The notes under the pieces were generated by a model. That model did not search any database and was not told the DNA's origin. It saw only the letters and a list, made by a program, of their open reading frames with translations. From positions 169,830 to 233,829 of the forward strand of contig NZ_SSCL01000006.1 of the NCBI RefSeq assembly GCF_005876955.1: a stretch of DNA of 64,000 nt, read 5' to 3'. Of the stretch, positions 1 to 8,952 are shown one piece after another. The first letter of the stretch is position 1; each line of letters opens with the position of its first letter. The translations under genes and the position numbers were made by a program. The stretch is from Sinomonas gamaensis (GTDB taxonomy: Bacteria; Actinomycetota; Actinomycetes; Actinomycetales; Micrococcaceae).

Positions 1-2
1 AT

Positions 3-224
3 CAGGATGCGTCCCTAGCCGATGGCTACGTCGAGGGCTGCGAGGTGGAGTGCCCGCTCCACGCCTCCAAGTTCGATCTGCGCACGGGGAAGGTCGACGC
101 CCCGCCGGCCAAGCTGCCCGTCCGCGTTCACACCGTCGAGGTCCTCGACGGCGACATCTACCTCAAGGAGTCCGAGGAGGAGCCCAATCTGCCGCCGGGC
201 ATCACCGTCGACGGCCACGTCTGA
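3..224 (+). CDS. Rieske [2Fe-2S] ferredoxin, C-terminal part (5' end outside window)
   Basis: The frame is open from the left edge to TGA at 222-224. It contains the second half of a Rieske cluster site, CPLHASKFDLRTG, in which Cys and His would bind the iron. The tail EVLDGDIYLKE is the usual final strand of small Rieske ferredoxins that feed electrons to non-heme iron oxygenases. The first CxH motif lies outside the window. Next to betaine genes it could serve a Rieske-type demethylase encoded upstream, but that is inference. The family call is secure; the partner is not visible. Confidence 0.85.
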   Translation, partial: QDASLADGYVEGCEVECPLHASKFDLRTGKVDAPPAKLPVRVHTVEVLDGDIYLKESEEEPNLPPGITVDGHV

Positions 225-257
225 GCCGTCGACCATGTTCAGCGAAAGGAGCTCTTC

Positions 258-1766
258 ATGACAGCAAAAGGTGATGTCACCATCGGTGAGGTGGAGAGTG
301 TTCAGCCCAACCGACGTCGGCGTCTTGCGGTCTCCGACATCAACGTCGTAGACCATCCCACGCTCAAGAAGGCCATCGGCGGCATGATCGTCGGGAACAC
401 CATGGAGTGGTACGACGTCGGCGTTTTCGGCTACCTCATCACCACGATGGGTCCGGTGTTCCTTCCGGAGGCGGACAAGACGGTCCAGACGCTCTTCCTG
501 CTCGGGACGTTCGCGGCCACGTTCATTGCGCGCCCGCTCGGCGGCGTAGTGTTCGGCTGGCTGGGGGACAGGGTGGGTCGCCAGAAGGTCCTCGCGGCCA
601 CCTTGATCCTCATGTCGGCCAGCACGCTGGCCGTTGGCCTCCTGCCGGGCTACGCACAGATCGGCGTGTGGGCCGCCGTGCTTCTGGTGATCCTGAAGCT
701 GGTCCAGGGCTTCTCCACGGGCGGCGAGTACGCGGGGGCAACGACGTTCGTGTGCGAGTACGCACCGGACAAGCGCCGCGGCTTTTTCGCGAGCTTCTTG
801 GACATGGGCTCGTACCTCGGCTTCGCCCTCGGGGCCGCGCTCGTCTCTGTGCTGCAGTTGGCCCTCGGGCAGAGCGCGATGGAACAGTGGGGCTGGAGGC
901 TTCCGTTCCTCCTAGCCGGCCCGTTGGGGATCGTGGCCATCTTCTTCCGGAACAGGATCGAGGAATCGCCCCAGTTCCAGGCAACGCTGGACGCGCAGGA
1001 GGCGGCGGCCTCTCACGCGGTTGCCGCCGACAGCGCCTTCGCCAAGGGGCCGCTCGGTGTGGTGAGGGCCTACTGGCGGCAGATCCTGCTGGCCATGATC
1101 CTCGCGGCCGCCGCGAACACCGTTGGCTACGCCCTGACGTCGTACATGCCGACTTACCTGACGGAGTCGAAGGGCTACGATCCGGTGCACGGCACGCTGC
1201 TGACGATCCCCGTGCTGGTGGTGATGTCCCTCTGCATTCCCCTCACGGGCCGGCTGTCGGATCGGATTGGCCGTCGCCCCGTGCTCTGGATCGGCGCCGG
1301 AAGCACCGTGGTGCTCGCGGTTCCCGCGTTCCTGCTCATCTCGGTCGGCGCCATCTGGTCCACGCTGATGGGGCTTGCCCTGATCGCCTTCCCCGTCACG
1401 TTCTACGTGGCCAATCTGGCCTCGGCCCTTCCGGCGCAGTTCCCCACGTCGAGCCGCTACAGCGGCATGGGGATCGCGTACAACTTCGCCGTGGCCATCT
1501 TCGGCGGGACAACGCCGTTCATTGTCCAGGGGCTGATTCAGATCACCCGCAACGACATGGCCCCGGCGTACTACCTCATGGCGACGTCGGCGATCGGCGC
1601 CATTGCCGTCTATTTCCTGCGCGAGGCTGCGCAGCGCCCGCTGCCCGGCTCAATGCCGAGCGTGGACACGCGGGCCGAGGCGGACGAGCTGGTTGCCACG
1701 CAGGACTGGAACCCCCTCATCGATCTCGATGACATGCCGTTCGACCTCATGCGGTCTCGGCACTGA
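258..1766 (+). CDS. MFS transporter, metabolite:H+ symporter (ProP/MHS-like)
   Basis: A 502-aa membrane protein with about 12 hydrophobic segments. The loop between segments 2 and 3 carries GWLGDRVGRQK, the major facilitator signature; a second copy of the motif, GRLSDRIGRRP, begins the C-terminal half. FSTGGEYAGA is typical of the metabolite:H+ symporter (ProP/KgtP) branch. Start ATG is preceded by AAAGGAG at good spacing, 33 bp after the ferredoxin stop, so the two are probably co-transcribed. Given the neighbours, betaine or a related N-methylated compound is the likely cargo, but the exact substrate cannot be read from sequence. Confidence 0.85.
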   Translation: MTAKGDVTIGEVESVQPNRRRRLAVSDINVVDHPTLKKAIGGMIVGNTMEWYDVGVFGYLITTMGPVFLPEADKTVQTLFLLGTFAATFIARPLGGVVFGWLGDRVGRQKVLAATLILMSASTLAVGLLPGYAQIGVWAAVLLVILKLVQGFSTGGEYAGATTFVCEYAPDKRRGFFASFLDMGSYLGFALGAALVSVLQLALGQSAMEQWGWRLPFLLAGPLGIVAIFFRNRIEESPQFQATLDAQEAAASHAVAADSAFAKGPLGVVRAYWRQILLAMILAAAANTVGYALTSYMPTYLTESKGYDPVHGTLLTIPVLVVMSLCIPLTGRLSDRIGRRPVLWIGAGSTVVLAVPAFLLISVGAIWSTLMGLALIAFPVTFYVANLASALPAQFPTSSRYSGMGIAYNFAVAIFGGTTPFIVQGLIQITRNDMAPAYYLMATSAIGAIAVYFLREAAQRPLPGSMPSVDTRAEADELVATQDWNPLIDLDDMPFDLMRSRH

Positions 1767-1773
1767 GTTCGGC

Positions 1774-1798
1774 GCCGGGAGGCCCACAGCCTCCCGGC
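1774..1798 (+). terminator. Hairpin after the MFS gene
   Basis: A 9-bp GC-rich stem (GCCGGGAGG paired with CCTCCCGGC) with a 7-base loop begins 8 bases after the transporter stop. It is followed by a C-rich stretch rather than a run of T, so termination strength is uncertain. It separates the transporter from the opposing gene that ends at 1884. Confidence 0.55.
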
Positions 1799-1883
1799 CC
1801 CGGCTCGCATTCTGTGAACGGTGCTTCGGCGACTGATGCCTGGGGAGGTAGGAGTCGAAGCATCGCTCTCGGGAAACGAGCGC

Positions 1884-2210
1884 TCAGTCCTTCTCGCTGA
1901 CACCCGCGAGTTCCACCAGGGTCTCCGGGGGCCCTGGCGGAGTCACGAGCATTTCACCCTGGAGCGGTTCGGGATGATGTCGCGGCATGCGGACGAGGGC
2001 GATCACAGAGATCAAGCCCCACGCGATATTCGTCACGACCGAGGGCCACGCACCGTGGAATGCTCCATTGACGATGAATGCGCAGGAGCCGATCAAATTC
2101 GCGATCTGAAAGCGGCGAGTTGGGCGCAACCAGCCCATCGAGACCGAGAGGTACGCAACGAGGACCGCAACGGCCCCGAACCACCCGACGATTTCGAACA
2201 CTACATCCAC
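1884..2210 (-). CDS. Small membrane protein, CBU_0592-like
   Basis: A 108-aa protein with about three hydrophobic helices (VGWFGAVAVLVAYLSVSMGWL, then NLIGSCAFIVNGAFHGAWPS, then VVTNIAWGLISVIALV). The spacing and the L-x-A-Y-x-x-x-S pattern match the CBU_0592-like group of small membrane proteins of unknown function. Start: GTG at 2208-2210 preceded by GAGGGGGAA; an upstream in-frame extension looks non-coding. It lies 10 bp after the 173-aa ORF and probably shares its transcript. No biochemical role is known to me. Confidence 0.65.
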   Translation of the reverse strand: MDVVFEIVGWFGAVAVLVAYLSVSMGWLRPTRRFQIANLIGSCAFIVNGAFHGAWPSVVTNIAWGLISVIALVRMPRHHPEPLQGEMLVTPPGPPETLVELAGVSEKD

Positions 2211-2220
2211 GGTTTCCCCC

Positions 2221-2742
2221 TCATGCCGATGCCGTTTTCCGGCCAATGTGCAAGCGCCACGGGACGGCCAGCAGCGCAATTCCTTCGTCCTCTTGGCCCT
2301 CGGGCGAGAAGATTCCCCCGATCAGGCTTCCGGAATTCGTCGCAATGACGACGTTGTTCTGATCCACCACGCATGAGCCCGTGGGCAGGGGTTCCAGGAG
2401 CGGCGCGAATTGCGCCCGGAGTGGCCCGATCAGGACGTCGGCTGCGGCAGCCCCGATCATTCTGCCATCCTTCAGGGCAGCCTCGCCGAAGAACGACGAT
2501 TCGCCGAGGGATCCCACCCCGTAGAGCACAGGCGCCCCTGTGCGCAGTGTGCGCTGGGCGTCCTCGTAGACGTCGGCGAGCTCGCCCGGGGTGCGATCCT
2601 CGGCAAGGGCGGCCTGGACTGCCTCGTCGGCGCGGGCCGCGGCGGCCGTGGTCTCCTCGATCTGCATCACGAGGGCTTTGAGGTCGCGGACGATGGCGCC
2701 GTCGTCGACTGTTCGCTGGGAGGCTGGGAGGCGAGCCTCCAT
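2221..2742 (-). CDS. Cache-like sensor domain protein, possibly 5'-truncated
   Basis: A 173-aa soluble ORF. Residues ~90-145 (DGRMIGAAAADVLIGPL, then a run ending in VVDQNNVVIATNSG and LIGGIF) resemble the second half of a Cache/PDC small-molecule-sensing domain: a strand, a helix, then 'lvd..g.viA.s....iG'. No transmembrane segment or output domain is seen. The first ATG (2740-2742) has no clear ribosome site, and another frame upstream (to about 2880) also reads plausibly as protein, so the gene may have lost its start through a frameshift. Family assignment is by pattern only. Confidence 0.5.
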   Translation of the reverse strand: MEARLPASQRTVDDGAIVRDLKALVMQIEETTAAAARADEAVQAALAEDRTPGELADVYEDAQRTLRTGAPVLYGVGSLGESSFFGEAALKDGRMIGAAAADVLIGPLRAQFAPLLEPLPTGSCVVDQNNVVIATNSGSLIGGIFSPEGQEDEGIALLAVPWRLHIGRKTASA

Positions 2743-3133
2743 CGCCGTCCGCGCATGAGGGGGCGGACGAGGATCGCTGACTGAGGCCCAGGCGAATCAC
2801 AAGGCCCAAGCGAATCGTGTCGCCGAACTGCTTCTCCGCAGCCTCGACGTCGCCGTGATCCTCGTGGACGTCGAGGAACGGGCCCGCTCTTCTGATATGT
2901 GGGTTTGGGAGAGTCTGATATATCAATCAGGCTAGCCATCTCTGCGCCCCCGCGTCAACGGCCAATTTCCCCGCATTTCCCGCACCTGTTTCAGGTGCGT
3001 GACATTTTTCCCTCATGGCCCCAAAGTGCTTGACACTGCCTGTGACCTGACTCACTGTTGTGTATGCCGAACCCAGTTGCATGTGACGCAATTCGCTGGT
3101 CAACACCCCCAGAAGGGCCAAGGAGCAAGCAGC
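2743..3133. other. Intergenic region between divergent genes, upstream of betA
   Basis: About 390 bp with no convincing ORF on the plus strand. On the minus strand the part up to about 2880 may be the lost 5' end of the Cache-like gene. From about 2885 composition becomes AT-richer and contains the TCTGATA boxes. A ribosome site (AAGGAGCAAGCAGC) just before 3134 sets the betA start. Confidence 0.5.
2891..2925. promoter_or_regulatory. Paired TCTGATAT boxes, candidate operator for the betA-opuA operon
   Basis: TCTGATATGT at 2891-2900 and TCTGATATATCA at 2914-2925. The second contains the perfect palindrome TGATATATCA. The two begin 23 bp apart, about two helical turns. The same box occurs twice between purU and gntR (14945 and 14956). 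AT-rich palindromes of this kind are common operators for GntR/FCD regulators, and such a gene lies in this cluster; the pairing is inference. Confidence 0.5.
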
Positions 3134-4813
3134 ATGACAGCCAAACACTATGACTACATCATCGTCGGCGGGGGCAGCGCCGGCGCCGTGCTGGCCGATC
3201 GCCTCAGCGTCGAGGGGAATCAGTCAGTTCTCGTTCTCGAGGCCGGTCGAAGCGACTACCCGTGGGACCTGTTCATCCAGATGCCCGCAGCGCTGACGTT
3301 CCCCAGCGGCAATCGCTTCTATGACTGGCGGTACGAGTCGGATCCCGAGCCCTTCATGGGCGGACGGCGCGTAGCCCACGCCCGCGGCAAGGTGCTCGGC
3401 GGGTCGAGCTCGATCAACGGCATGATCTTCCAGCGCGGCAACCCCCTCGACTATGAACGCTGGGGAGCGGACGCAGGCATGGAGTCCTGGGACTTCGCTC
3501 ACTGCCTCCCATACTTCAAGCGCATGGAGAACGCCCTGGCAGCCGCGCCCGATGACCCCTACCGCGGCCACGACGGTCCCCTGATCCTTGAGCGCGGCCC
3601 GGCGACGAACCCGCTGTTCCAGGCCTTCTTCGATGCCGCCGTCGAGGCTGGCTACCCCCGGACGGACGACGTCAACGGCTACCGGCAGGAGGGCTTCGGG
3701 CCGTTCGACCGGAACGTGCACAAGGGCGAGCGCTACTCGGCGTCGCGCGGCTACCTGCGCCCCGCCCGCAAGCGGCCCAACGTCACCGTCCAGACCCTCG
3801 CGTACGTCACGGGGATCGAGTTCCAAGGCAATCGCGCGACTGGCGTGACCTATCGCCACGCGGGCCAGACCCACACGGTGGGCGGTGGAGAGGTCATCCT
3901 CTGTGGCGGTGCATTCAACACGCCCCAGCTGCTCCAGCTCGCGGGTATCGGCGACCCGAAGCACCTCCGCTCCGTGGGTGTCACCCCGCGCGTCGAGCTT
4001 CCGGGCGTGGGAGAGAACCTCCAAGACCACCTCGAGGTCTACATCCAGCACGCGTGCCTTCAGCCGGTCTCGCAGCAGCCTTCGCTCGAGCTGTGGCGCA
4101 TGCCGTTCATCGGCCTCGAGTGGCTCCTTGGCCGGAAGGGCCCGGCGGCCACGAACCACTTCGAGGGCGGCGGCTTTGTCCGCTCCAACGACGACGTCGA
4201 ATACCCGAACCTCATGTACCACTTCCTCCCGGTCGCCGTCCGCTACGACGGCAAGAAGGCCGACGTCGAACACGGCTACCAGGTGCACGTGGGCCCCATG
4301 TACTCCGATGCCCGCGGCCAGCTCAAGATCCGCTCGACGGATCCCACGGCCCGTCCGTCGATCCTGTTCAACTACCTCTCCACCGAGCAGGACCGCCGCG
4401 AGTGGATCGAGGCGATCCGCGTGTCCCGCGAGATCCTCCGCCAGCCGGCCATGGCACCCTTCAACGGCGGTGAGATCTCGCCTGGCGCGGCGGTTCAGAC
4501 GGATCAGGAGATCCTGGACTGGGTCGCCCGGGACGCCGAGACCGCCCTCCACCCGTCCTGCACGGCCAAGATGGGGCCCGCCTCGGACCCCCTGGCGGTC
4601 GTTGACCCGCTCACCATGCAGGTCCATGGCACGGAGGGCCTGCGCGTCGCGGACGCTTCCGCGATGCCGTACGTGACCAACGGCAACATCTTCGCCCCCG
4701 TCATGATGCTCGCGGAGAAGGCCGCGGACCTCATCCTCGGCCGCCAGCTCCCCGCGGAGCCCGAGCCGTTCTACCGCCATTCCACGGTCAGCGAGCTTGA
4801 GGAGGCATCATGA
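3134..4813 (+). CDS. betA: Choline dehydrogenase-like GMC oxidoreductase
   Basis: A 559-aa FAD flavoprotein that should oxidise choline to betaine aldehyde. The N-terminus has the dinucleotide-binding motif [14 protein letters not shown]; then come the GMC signature [14 protein letters not shown], a mid-protein FAD/substrate region, and the C-terminal active site [10 protein letters not shown] with [17 protein letters not shown]. The length matches BetA. ATG at 3134 is chosen because AAGGAGCAAGC precedes it; the open frame reaches back to 2999 without homology. The stop overlaps the next start as ATGA, giving translational coupling with the betaine importer. Another GMC substrate cannot be excluded, but the context strongly favours choline. 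Confidence 0.88.
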   Translation: MTAKHYDYIIVGGGSAGAVLADRLSVEGNQSVLVLEAGRSDYPWDLFIQMPAALTFPSGNRFYDWRYESDPEPFMGGRRVAHARGKVLGGSSSINGMIFQRGNPLDYERWGADAGMESWDFAHCLPYFKRMENALAAAPDDPYRGHDGPLILERGPATNPLFQAFFDAAVEAGYPRTDDVNGYRQEGFGPFDRNVHKGERYSASRGYLRPARKRPNVTVQTLAYVTGIEFQGNRATGVTYRHAGQTHTVGGGEVILCGGAFNTPQLLQLAGIGDPKHLRSVGVTPRVELPGVGENLQDHLEVYIQHACLQPVSQQPSLELWRMPFIGLEWLLGRKGPAATNHFEGGGFVRSNDDVEYPNLMYHFLPVAVRYDGKKADVEHGYQVHVGPMYSDARGQLKIRSTDPTARPSILFNYLSTEQDRREWIEAIRVSREILRQPAMAPFNGGEISPGAAVQTDQEILDWVARDAETALHPSCTAKMGPASDPLAVVDPLTMQVHGTEGLRVADASAMPYVTNGNIFAPVMMLAEKAADLILGRQLPAEPEPFYRHSTVSELEEAS

Positions 4814-5895
4814 CCGCACCGACACTGGACCCCGAAACTAGCCGCCGCGCGGCACGCCGCGCGGACTCCATCGAACCGGCCCTGAAGGTCGAAGGGCTGT
4901 GGAAGATCTTCGGCGCCAAGGCTGACCGGATCATCGGCACTCCGGACGAGCACCTCTCCAGGAAGGAGCTCCAGAGCAGGACCGGCTGCCTCGCTGCCGT
5001 GAAGGACGTCTCGTTCGAGGTGGCCCAGGGCGAGGTGTTCGTGGTGATGGGCCTGTCCGGCTCGGGCAAGTCCACGCTCGTGCGGCTGCTGACCCGGCTG
5101 ATCGAGCCGACGGCGGGAACCGTGAGGATCGACGGGGAGGACGTGACCCAGGCGGGCAAGGCCCAGCTGCGGGCCCTGCGCAGGAACCACATGGCCATGG
5201 TCTTCCAGCAGTTCGGCCTCCTGCCGCACCGGAAGGTGATCGACAACGTTGCCTACGGCCTGGAGGTCCGCGGCGAGCCGAAGGCCAAGCGGCTGGCGCG
5301 CGCCCAGGAGATGGTGGACCTGGTGGGTTTGTCGGGGTACGAGGGGTCCTTCCCCGATCAGCTCTCGGGCGGCATGCAGCAGCGCGTGGGCCTGGCCCGC
5401 GCGCTGGCGGTGGACCCGCAGGTGCTGCTGTTCGACGAGCCGTTCTCCGCGCTGGACCCGCTGATTCGCCGCGACATGCAGAACGAGGTGTGCCGGCTCC
5501 ACGAGGAGGTCGGCAAGACGATGGTCTTCATCACCCATGACCTGCAGGAGGCCCTGCGGCTGGGGGACCGGATCCTGATCATGCGCGACGGCGAGATCGT
5601 CCAGATCGGCACCCCCGCCGAGGTCGTGGCGAACCCCGCCGACGACTACGTGCGGGACTTCGTCTCCGATGTGCCGCGCTCGCACGTGCTCACCCTGCGC
5701 TACGTGGTCCGCCCCGCCCACGACGGCGAGTCCCTGGACGGGCCCGTGATGCAGGCGAACCAGATCGTCCGCGACGCGGCCCGCCAGGTCCTCGCGTCCT
5801 CCCTCCCGGTCCGGGTGTACGACGACGACCGCTTCCTCGGCGTGGTCGACGACGAGGACATCCTGCGCGTCGTCGTCGCCGAGGAGGGCGCATGA
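4810..5895 (+). CDS. Glycine betaine/proline ABC transporter ATPase (OpuAA/ProV type)
   Basis: A 361-aa ATPase energising betaine import. Walker [11 protein letters not shown]-loop [11 protein letters not shown], signature [15 protein letters not shown], Walker [14 protein letters not shown] and switch ITHDLQEAL are intact. It has the N-terminal extension with the ETSRRAARR region typical of ProV/OpuAA, and ends in a partial CBS-type domain ([19 protein letters not shown]), the part that senses ionic strength in OpuA relatives. ATGA overlaps join it to both betA upstream and the permease downstream, so uptake and oxidation are co-expressed. Confidence 0.93.
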   Translation: MTAPTLDPETSRRAARRADSIEPALKVEGLWKIFGAKADRIIGTPDEHLSRKELQSRTGCLAAVKDVSFEVAQGEVFVVMGLSGSGKSTLVRLLTRLIEPTAGTVRIDGEDVTQAGKAQLRALRRNHMAMVFQQFGLLPHRKVIDNVAYGLEVRGEPKAKRLARAQEMVDLVGLSGYEGSFPDQLSGGMQQRVGLARALAVDPQVLLFDEPFSALDPLIRRDMQNEVCRLHEEVGKTMVFITHDLQEALRLGDRILIMRDGEIVQIGTPAEVVANPADDYVRDFVSDVPRSHVLTLRYVVRPAHDGESLDGPVMQANQIVRDAARQVLASSLPVRVYDDDRFLGVVDDEDILRVVVAEEGA

Positions 5896-7937
5896 GCGCG
5901 ACGGCGGTGCGCGAGCGCCCCACCGGGCCTGCCGCGCGCCCGCCGGCCACTACCCGAGCCAGCAGGCCGCGCATCTCGGTCCGGCGCCACTGGCGGCCGT
6001 TCCTGCTGGGCGCCGTCGTCGTCCTCTGGCTTGTCCTGTGGGCCGTCCTGAAGGGGACCCAGACGCTCGAGCTGGGCGGGGCCGAGAAGACGGACTTCCA
6101 CCTCTGGCTCAACAGTGTCCGTGACAGCTTCGATGCCGCCCGCAGCAACTCGGCGGTCTTCGAGTACGTCGTCCAGCCGCTCACCGACGGGCTCAACGGG
6201 CTCGTGGCGTTCCTGCAGAGCCTCTTCAGCCAGCCCTCGGCCCTGCGGCCGGTGCCCCAGGTCGGCTGGCTCGGCGTCGTGGTGCTGCTGGCATGGCTGG
6301 CCTTCGCGCTCGCCGGGGTCCGCTCGATGCTCCTGGTCGGGGCGTGCGTGCTGCTGTTCGGCTTCTTCGGCTACTGGCAGCAGAGCATCGACACCCTCGT
6401 CGTCACGTTCGTTGCCGTGGGCCTGTGCGCAATCCTGGGGCCCCCGCTGGGGATCTGGATGGCCCGCAGCCGCCGCGTCTCGGCGATCATCTCGCCGGTG
6501 CTGGATCTGATGCAGACCCTGCCGTCGTTCGCGTACCTGGCCCCGCTCGCTCTTGTGTTCGGCATCGGCCCGGCCGCGGCGATCGTCACCACGATCATCT
6601 ACTCGCTGCCGCCGCTGGTGCGCATCACCGAGCATGGCATCCGGAACGTCTCGCCCACCACGCTCGAGGCGGTGACCTCGATGGGCGGCACCGCCTGGCA
6701 GACCCTGACCAAGGTCCAGCTGCCCATGGCCCGCCGCACGATCGTCGTCGGGATCAACCAGTGCACGATGGCGGCCCTGTCGATGGCCACCATCGCCGCC
6801 CTCATCAACGGCCCGGGCCTGGGCCAGCCCGTCCTTCAGTCGCTGCAGTCCCTGGACGTCGGCTCGGCCTTCGTCTCGGGCCTGGCCATCGTCCTCATGG
6901 CGATCATGCTCGACCGCACGACGACGGCCGCCTCCGAGCGCTCCGGGATCGAAGCGCGCGTGGCGCGCGGGACAAGCGCGGGCGGCTTCCGCGGGCCGCG
7001 CGCCCGGCGTGTCGGCGTCATCGCCGGGGCGGTGATCGCCGCCGTCGCCATCTACCTCTCGCACAACTACCTCGCCCTGGCGAAGTTCCCGGCCTCCCCG
7101 GATCTGGGCGGGCCGCTGGGCAAGGCCGTCTCGGCCGCGACCAACTGGACCGTGGGCACGTTCTCCGGCTTCACCGGCTGGCTCAAGGACACCATCACCA
7201 CCCTGCTGGTGAACCCGCTCGAGTCGCTGCTGGCACAGTCCCCGTGGTGGGTCATGGCGCTCGTGCTGCTCGGGATCGCCCTGGCCCTGGGCGGGCGGCG
7301 GGCCGCCGTCGCCGCGGCTGCCTGCGAGGCGGTAATCCTGGGAACGGGGCTGTGGAACGAGAGCATGAAGACCCTCGCCACAACCCTGGTGGCGACCCTC
7401 CTGGTCGTCGTGGCGGCCGTCGTCGTCGGCGTCTGGATGGGGCGCAGCAGGCTTGCCGATGCGATCATCCGGCCGGTGCTGGACGCGTTCCAGACCATCC
7501 CGTCTTTCGTCTACCTCGTCCCGGCACTGGCACTGTTCGGGCCCACCCGCTTCACCGCCATCGTCGCAGCCCTCGCCTACGGCGTGCCGATCGCGACCAA
7601 GCTCGTCGCGGACGGCATCCGCGGAGTCTCCCCGACCACGGTCGAGGCCGCGGAGTCGATGGGCACCACCGGCTGGCAGATGGTGTCCAAGGTCCAGGTG
7701 CCCATGTCCCGCGCCGCCGTCGTGCTGGCTGCGAACCAGGGCCTGCTGTACGTGCTCTCCATGGTCGTCGTCGGCGGGCTCGTCGGCGGCGGGGGGCTCG
7801 GCTACCTCGTGGTCTCCGGCTTCTCGCAGGGCCAGCTCTTCGGCAAGGGCCTGGCCGCCGGCATCGCCATCACCGCGCTCGGCATCATGCTCGACCGCAT
7901 CACCCAGCACGCCGCTGCCCGCCTGGGCAGGGCTTAG
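5892..7937 (+). CDS. Betaine ABC transporter permease with two fused permease domains
   Basis: A 681-aa membrane protein, about twice the usual ProW/OpuAB length. Two homologous permease units are visible. The first has [19 protein letters not shown], then [19 protein letters not shown]. The second has [19 protein letters not shown], then [19 protein letters not shown]. Each contains the EAA loop (E-A-x-x-S-M-G) that contacts the ATPase. The single chain could therefore supply both permease subunits of the transporter. It starts with ATGA overlap to the ATPase and is followed 49 bp later by the binding protein. Substrate is betaine/choline-like by context. Confidence 0.92.
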   Translation: MSATAVRERPTGPAARPPATTRASRPRISVRRHWRPFLLGAVVVLWLVLWAVLKGTQTLELGGAEKTDFHLWLNSVRDSFDAARSNSAVFEYVVQPLTDGLNGLVAFLQSLFSQPSALRPVPQVGWLGVVVLLAWLAFALAGVRSMLLVGACVLLFGFFGYWQQSIDTLVVTFVAVGLCAILGPPLGIWMARSRRVSAIISPVLDLMQTLPSFAYLAPLALVFGIGPAAAIVTTIIYSLPPLVRITEHGIRNVSPTTLEAVTSMGGTAWQTLTKVQLPMARRTIVVGINQCTMAALSMATIAALINGPGLGQPVLQSLQSLDVGSAFVSGLAIVLMAIMLDRTTTAASERSGIEARVARGTSAGGFRGPRARRVGVIAGAVIAAVAIYLSHNYLALAKFPASPDLGGPLGKAVSAATNWTVGTFSGFTGWLKDTITTLLVNPLESLLAQSPWWVMALVLLGIALALGGRRAAVAAAACEAVILGTGLWNESMKTLATTLVATLLVVVAAVVVGVWMGRSRLADAIIRPVLDAFQTIPSFVYLVPALALFGPTRFTAIVAALAYGVPIATKLVADGIRGVSPTTVEAAESMGTTGWQMVSKVQVPMSRAAVVLAANQGLLYVLSMVVVGGLVGGGGLGYLVVSGFSQGQLFGKGLAAGIAITALGIMLDRITQHAAARLGRA

Positions 7938-7986
7938 AACCTCCAGCTGAACTTCCACCGACTGAACCTCACAGAAGGAAACAGCC

Positions 7987-8952
7987 ATGAAGAAATGGAT
8001 CAAACCCGCGGCCGTCGCGGCCTCCGTCCTCTCTGCGGCCCTGGGTCTGACGGCCTGCGGCGGCGGGGACATCTCCGCCACGTCCAACGCCGCCGGCGGC
8101 GCGTCCAAGTGCGGGGCGTTCAACGTCGCCGTCAACCCGTGGGTGGGCTACGAGGCGGACGCCTACGTGGTCGGCACGGTGGCAAAGGAAAAGCTCGGCT
8201 GCACCGTGAACTACAAGACCCTCAAGGAAGAGGTCGCGTGGCAGGGCTTCGGCAGCGGCGAGGTGGACACCGTCCTGGAGAACTGGGGCCATCCCGATCT
8301 CACCGACAAGTACATCAAGCAGCAGAAGACCGCCCAGGACGCCGGGCCCACCGGCAACACCGGAGTGATCGGGTGGTACGTTCCGCCGTGGATGGCCAAG
8401 CAGTACCCGGACATCACCGACTCGAAGAACCTGAACAAGTACGCGGACATGTTCAAGACCTCCGAGTCCGGCGGCCAAGGCCAGCTTCTCGACGGCGACC
8501 CGTCCTACGTCACCAATGACGAGGCGCTCGTGAAGAACCTCGGGCTGAACTTCAAGGTGGTCTACGCAGGCTCCGAGCCAGCGCTGATCCAGGCCTTCCG
8601 GCAGGCCGAGCAGAACCACACCCCCCTCATCGGCTACTTCTACGAGCCCCAGTGGTTCCTGAACGAGGTGCCGCTGGTCAAGGTGAACCTGCCGGCCTAC
8701 ACCGACGGGTGCGACGCCGACCCCGCCAAGGTCGCCTGCGACTACCCCAAGTACGACCTGAACAAGATCGTCTCCACCAAGTTCGCCAACTCCGGCAGCC
8801 CGGCCTACAACCTGGTCAAGAACTTCAAGTGGACCAACCAGGACCAGAACATGGTCGCCGGCTACATCGCGAAGGACGGCATGAGCCCCGACGCGGCGGC
8901 CCAGAAGTGGATCGACGCCAACCCGGACAAGGTGGCGGCATGGCTGAAGTAG
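7987..8952 (+). CDS. Betaine-binding lipoprotein of the ABC importer (OpuAC type)
   Basis: A 321-aa secreted lipoprotein: basic start MKKWIKP, hydrophobic stretch, lipobox LTAC with lipidated Cys at about residue 24. The mature part begins FNVAVNPWVGYEADAYVVG and includes EVAWQGFGSGEVDTVLENWGH, characteristic of the OpuAC domain, whose Trp residues form the aromatic cage for quaternary ammonium ligands. A good ribosome site (AGAAGGAAACAGCC) precedes ATG. Its 3' end overlaps the aldehyde dehydrogenase start by 13 bp. Confidence 0.93.
   Translation: MKKWIKPAAVAASVLSAALGLTACGGGDISATSNAAGGASKCGAFNVAVNPWVGYEADAYVVGTVAKEKLGCTVNYKTLKEEVAWQGFGSGEVDTVLENWGHPDLTDKYIKQQKTAQDAGPTGNTGVIGWYVPPWMAKQYPDITDSKNLNKYADMFKTSESGGQGQLLDGDPSYVTNDEALVKNLGLNFKVVYAGSEPALIQAFRQAEQNHTPLIGYFYEPQWFLNEVPLVKVNLPAYTDGCDADPAKVACDYPKYDLNKIVSTKFANSGSPAYNLVKNFKWTNQDQNMVAGYIAKDGMSPDAAAQKWIDANPDKVAAWLK

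Noticed and set aside
5700..8135. 811-aa minus-strand ORF opposite the permease gene
   Set aside because: Low-complexity Asp/Arg/Gly/His-rich translation, no motifs, fully antisense to opuA genes.
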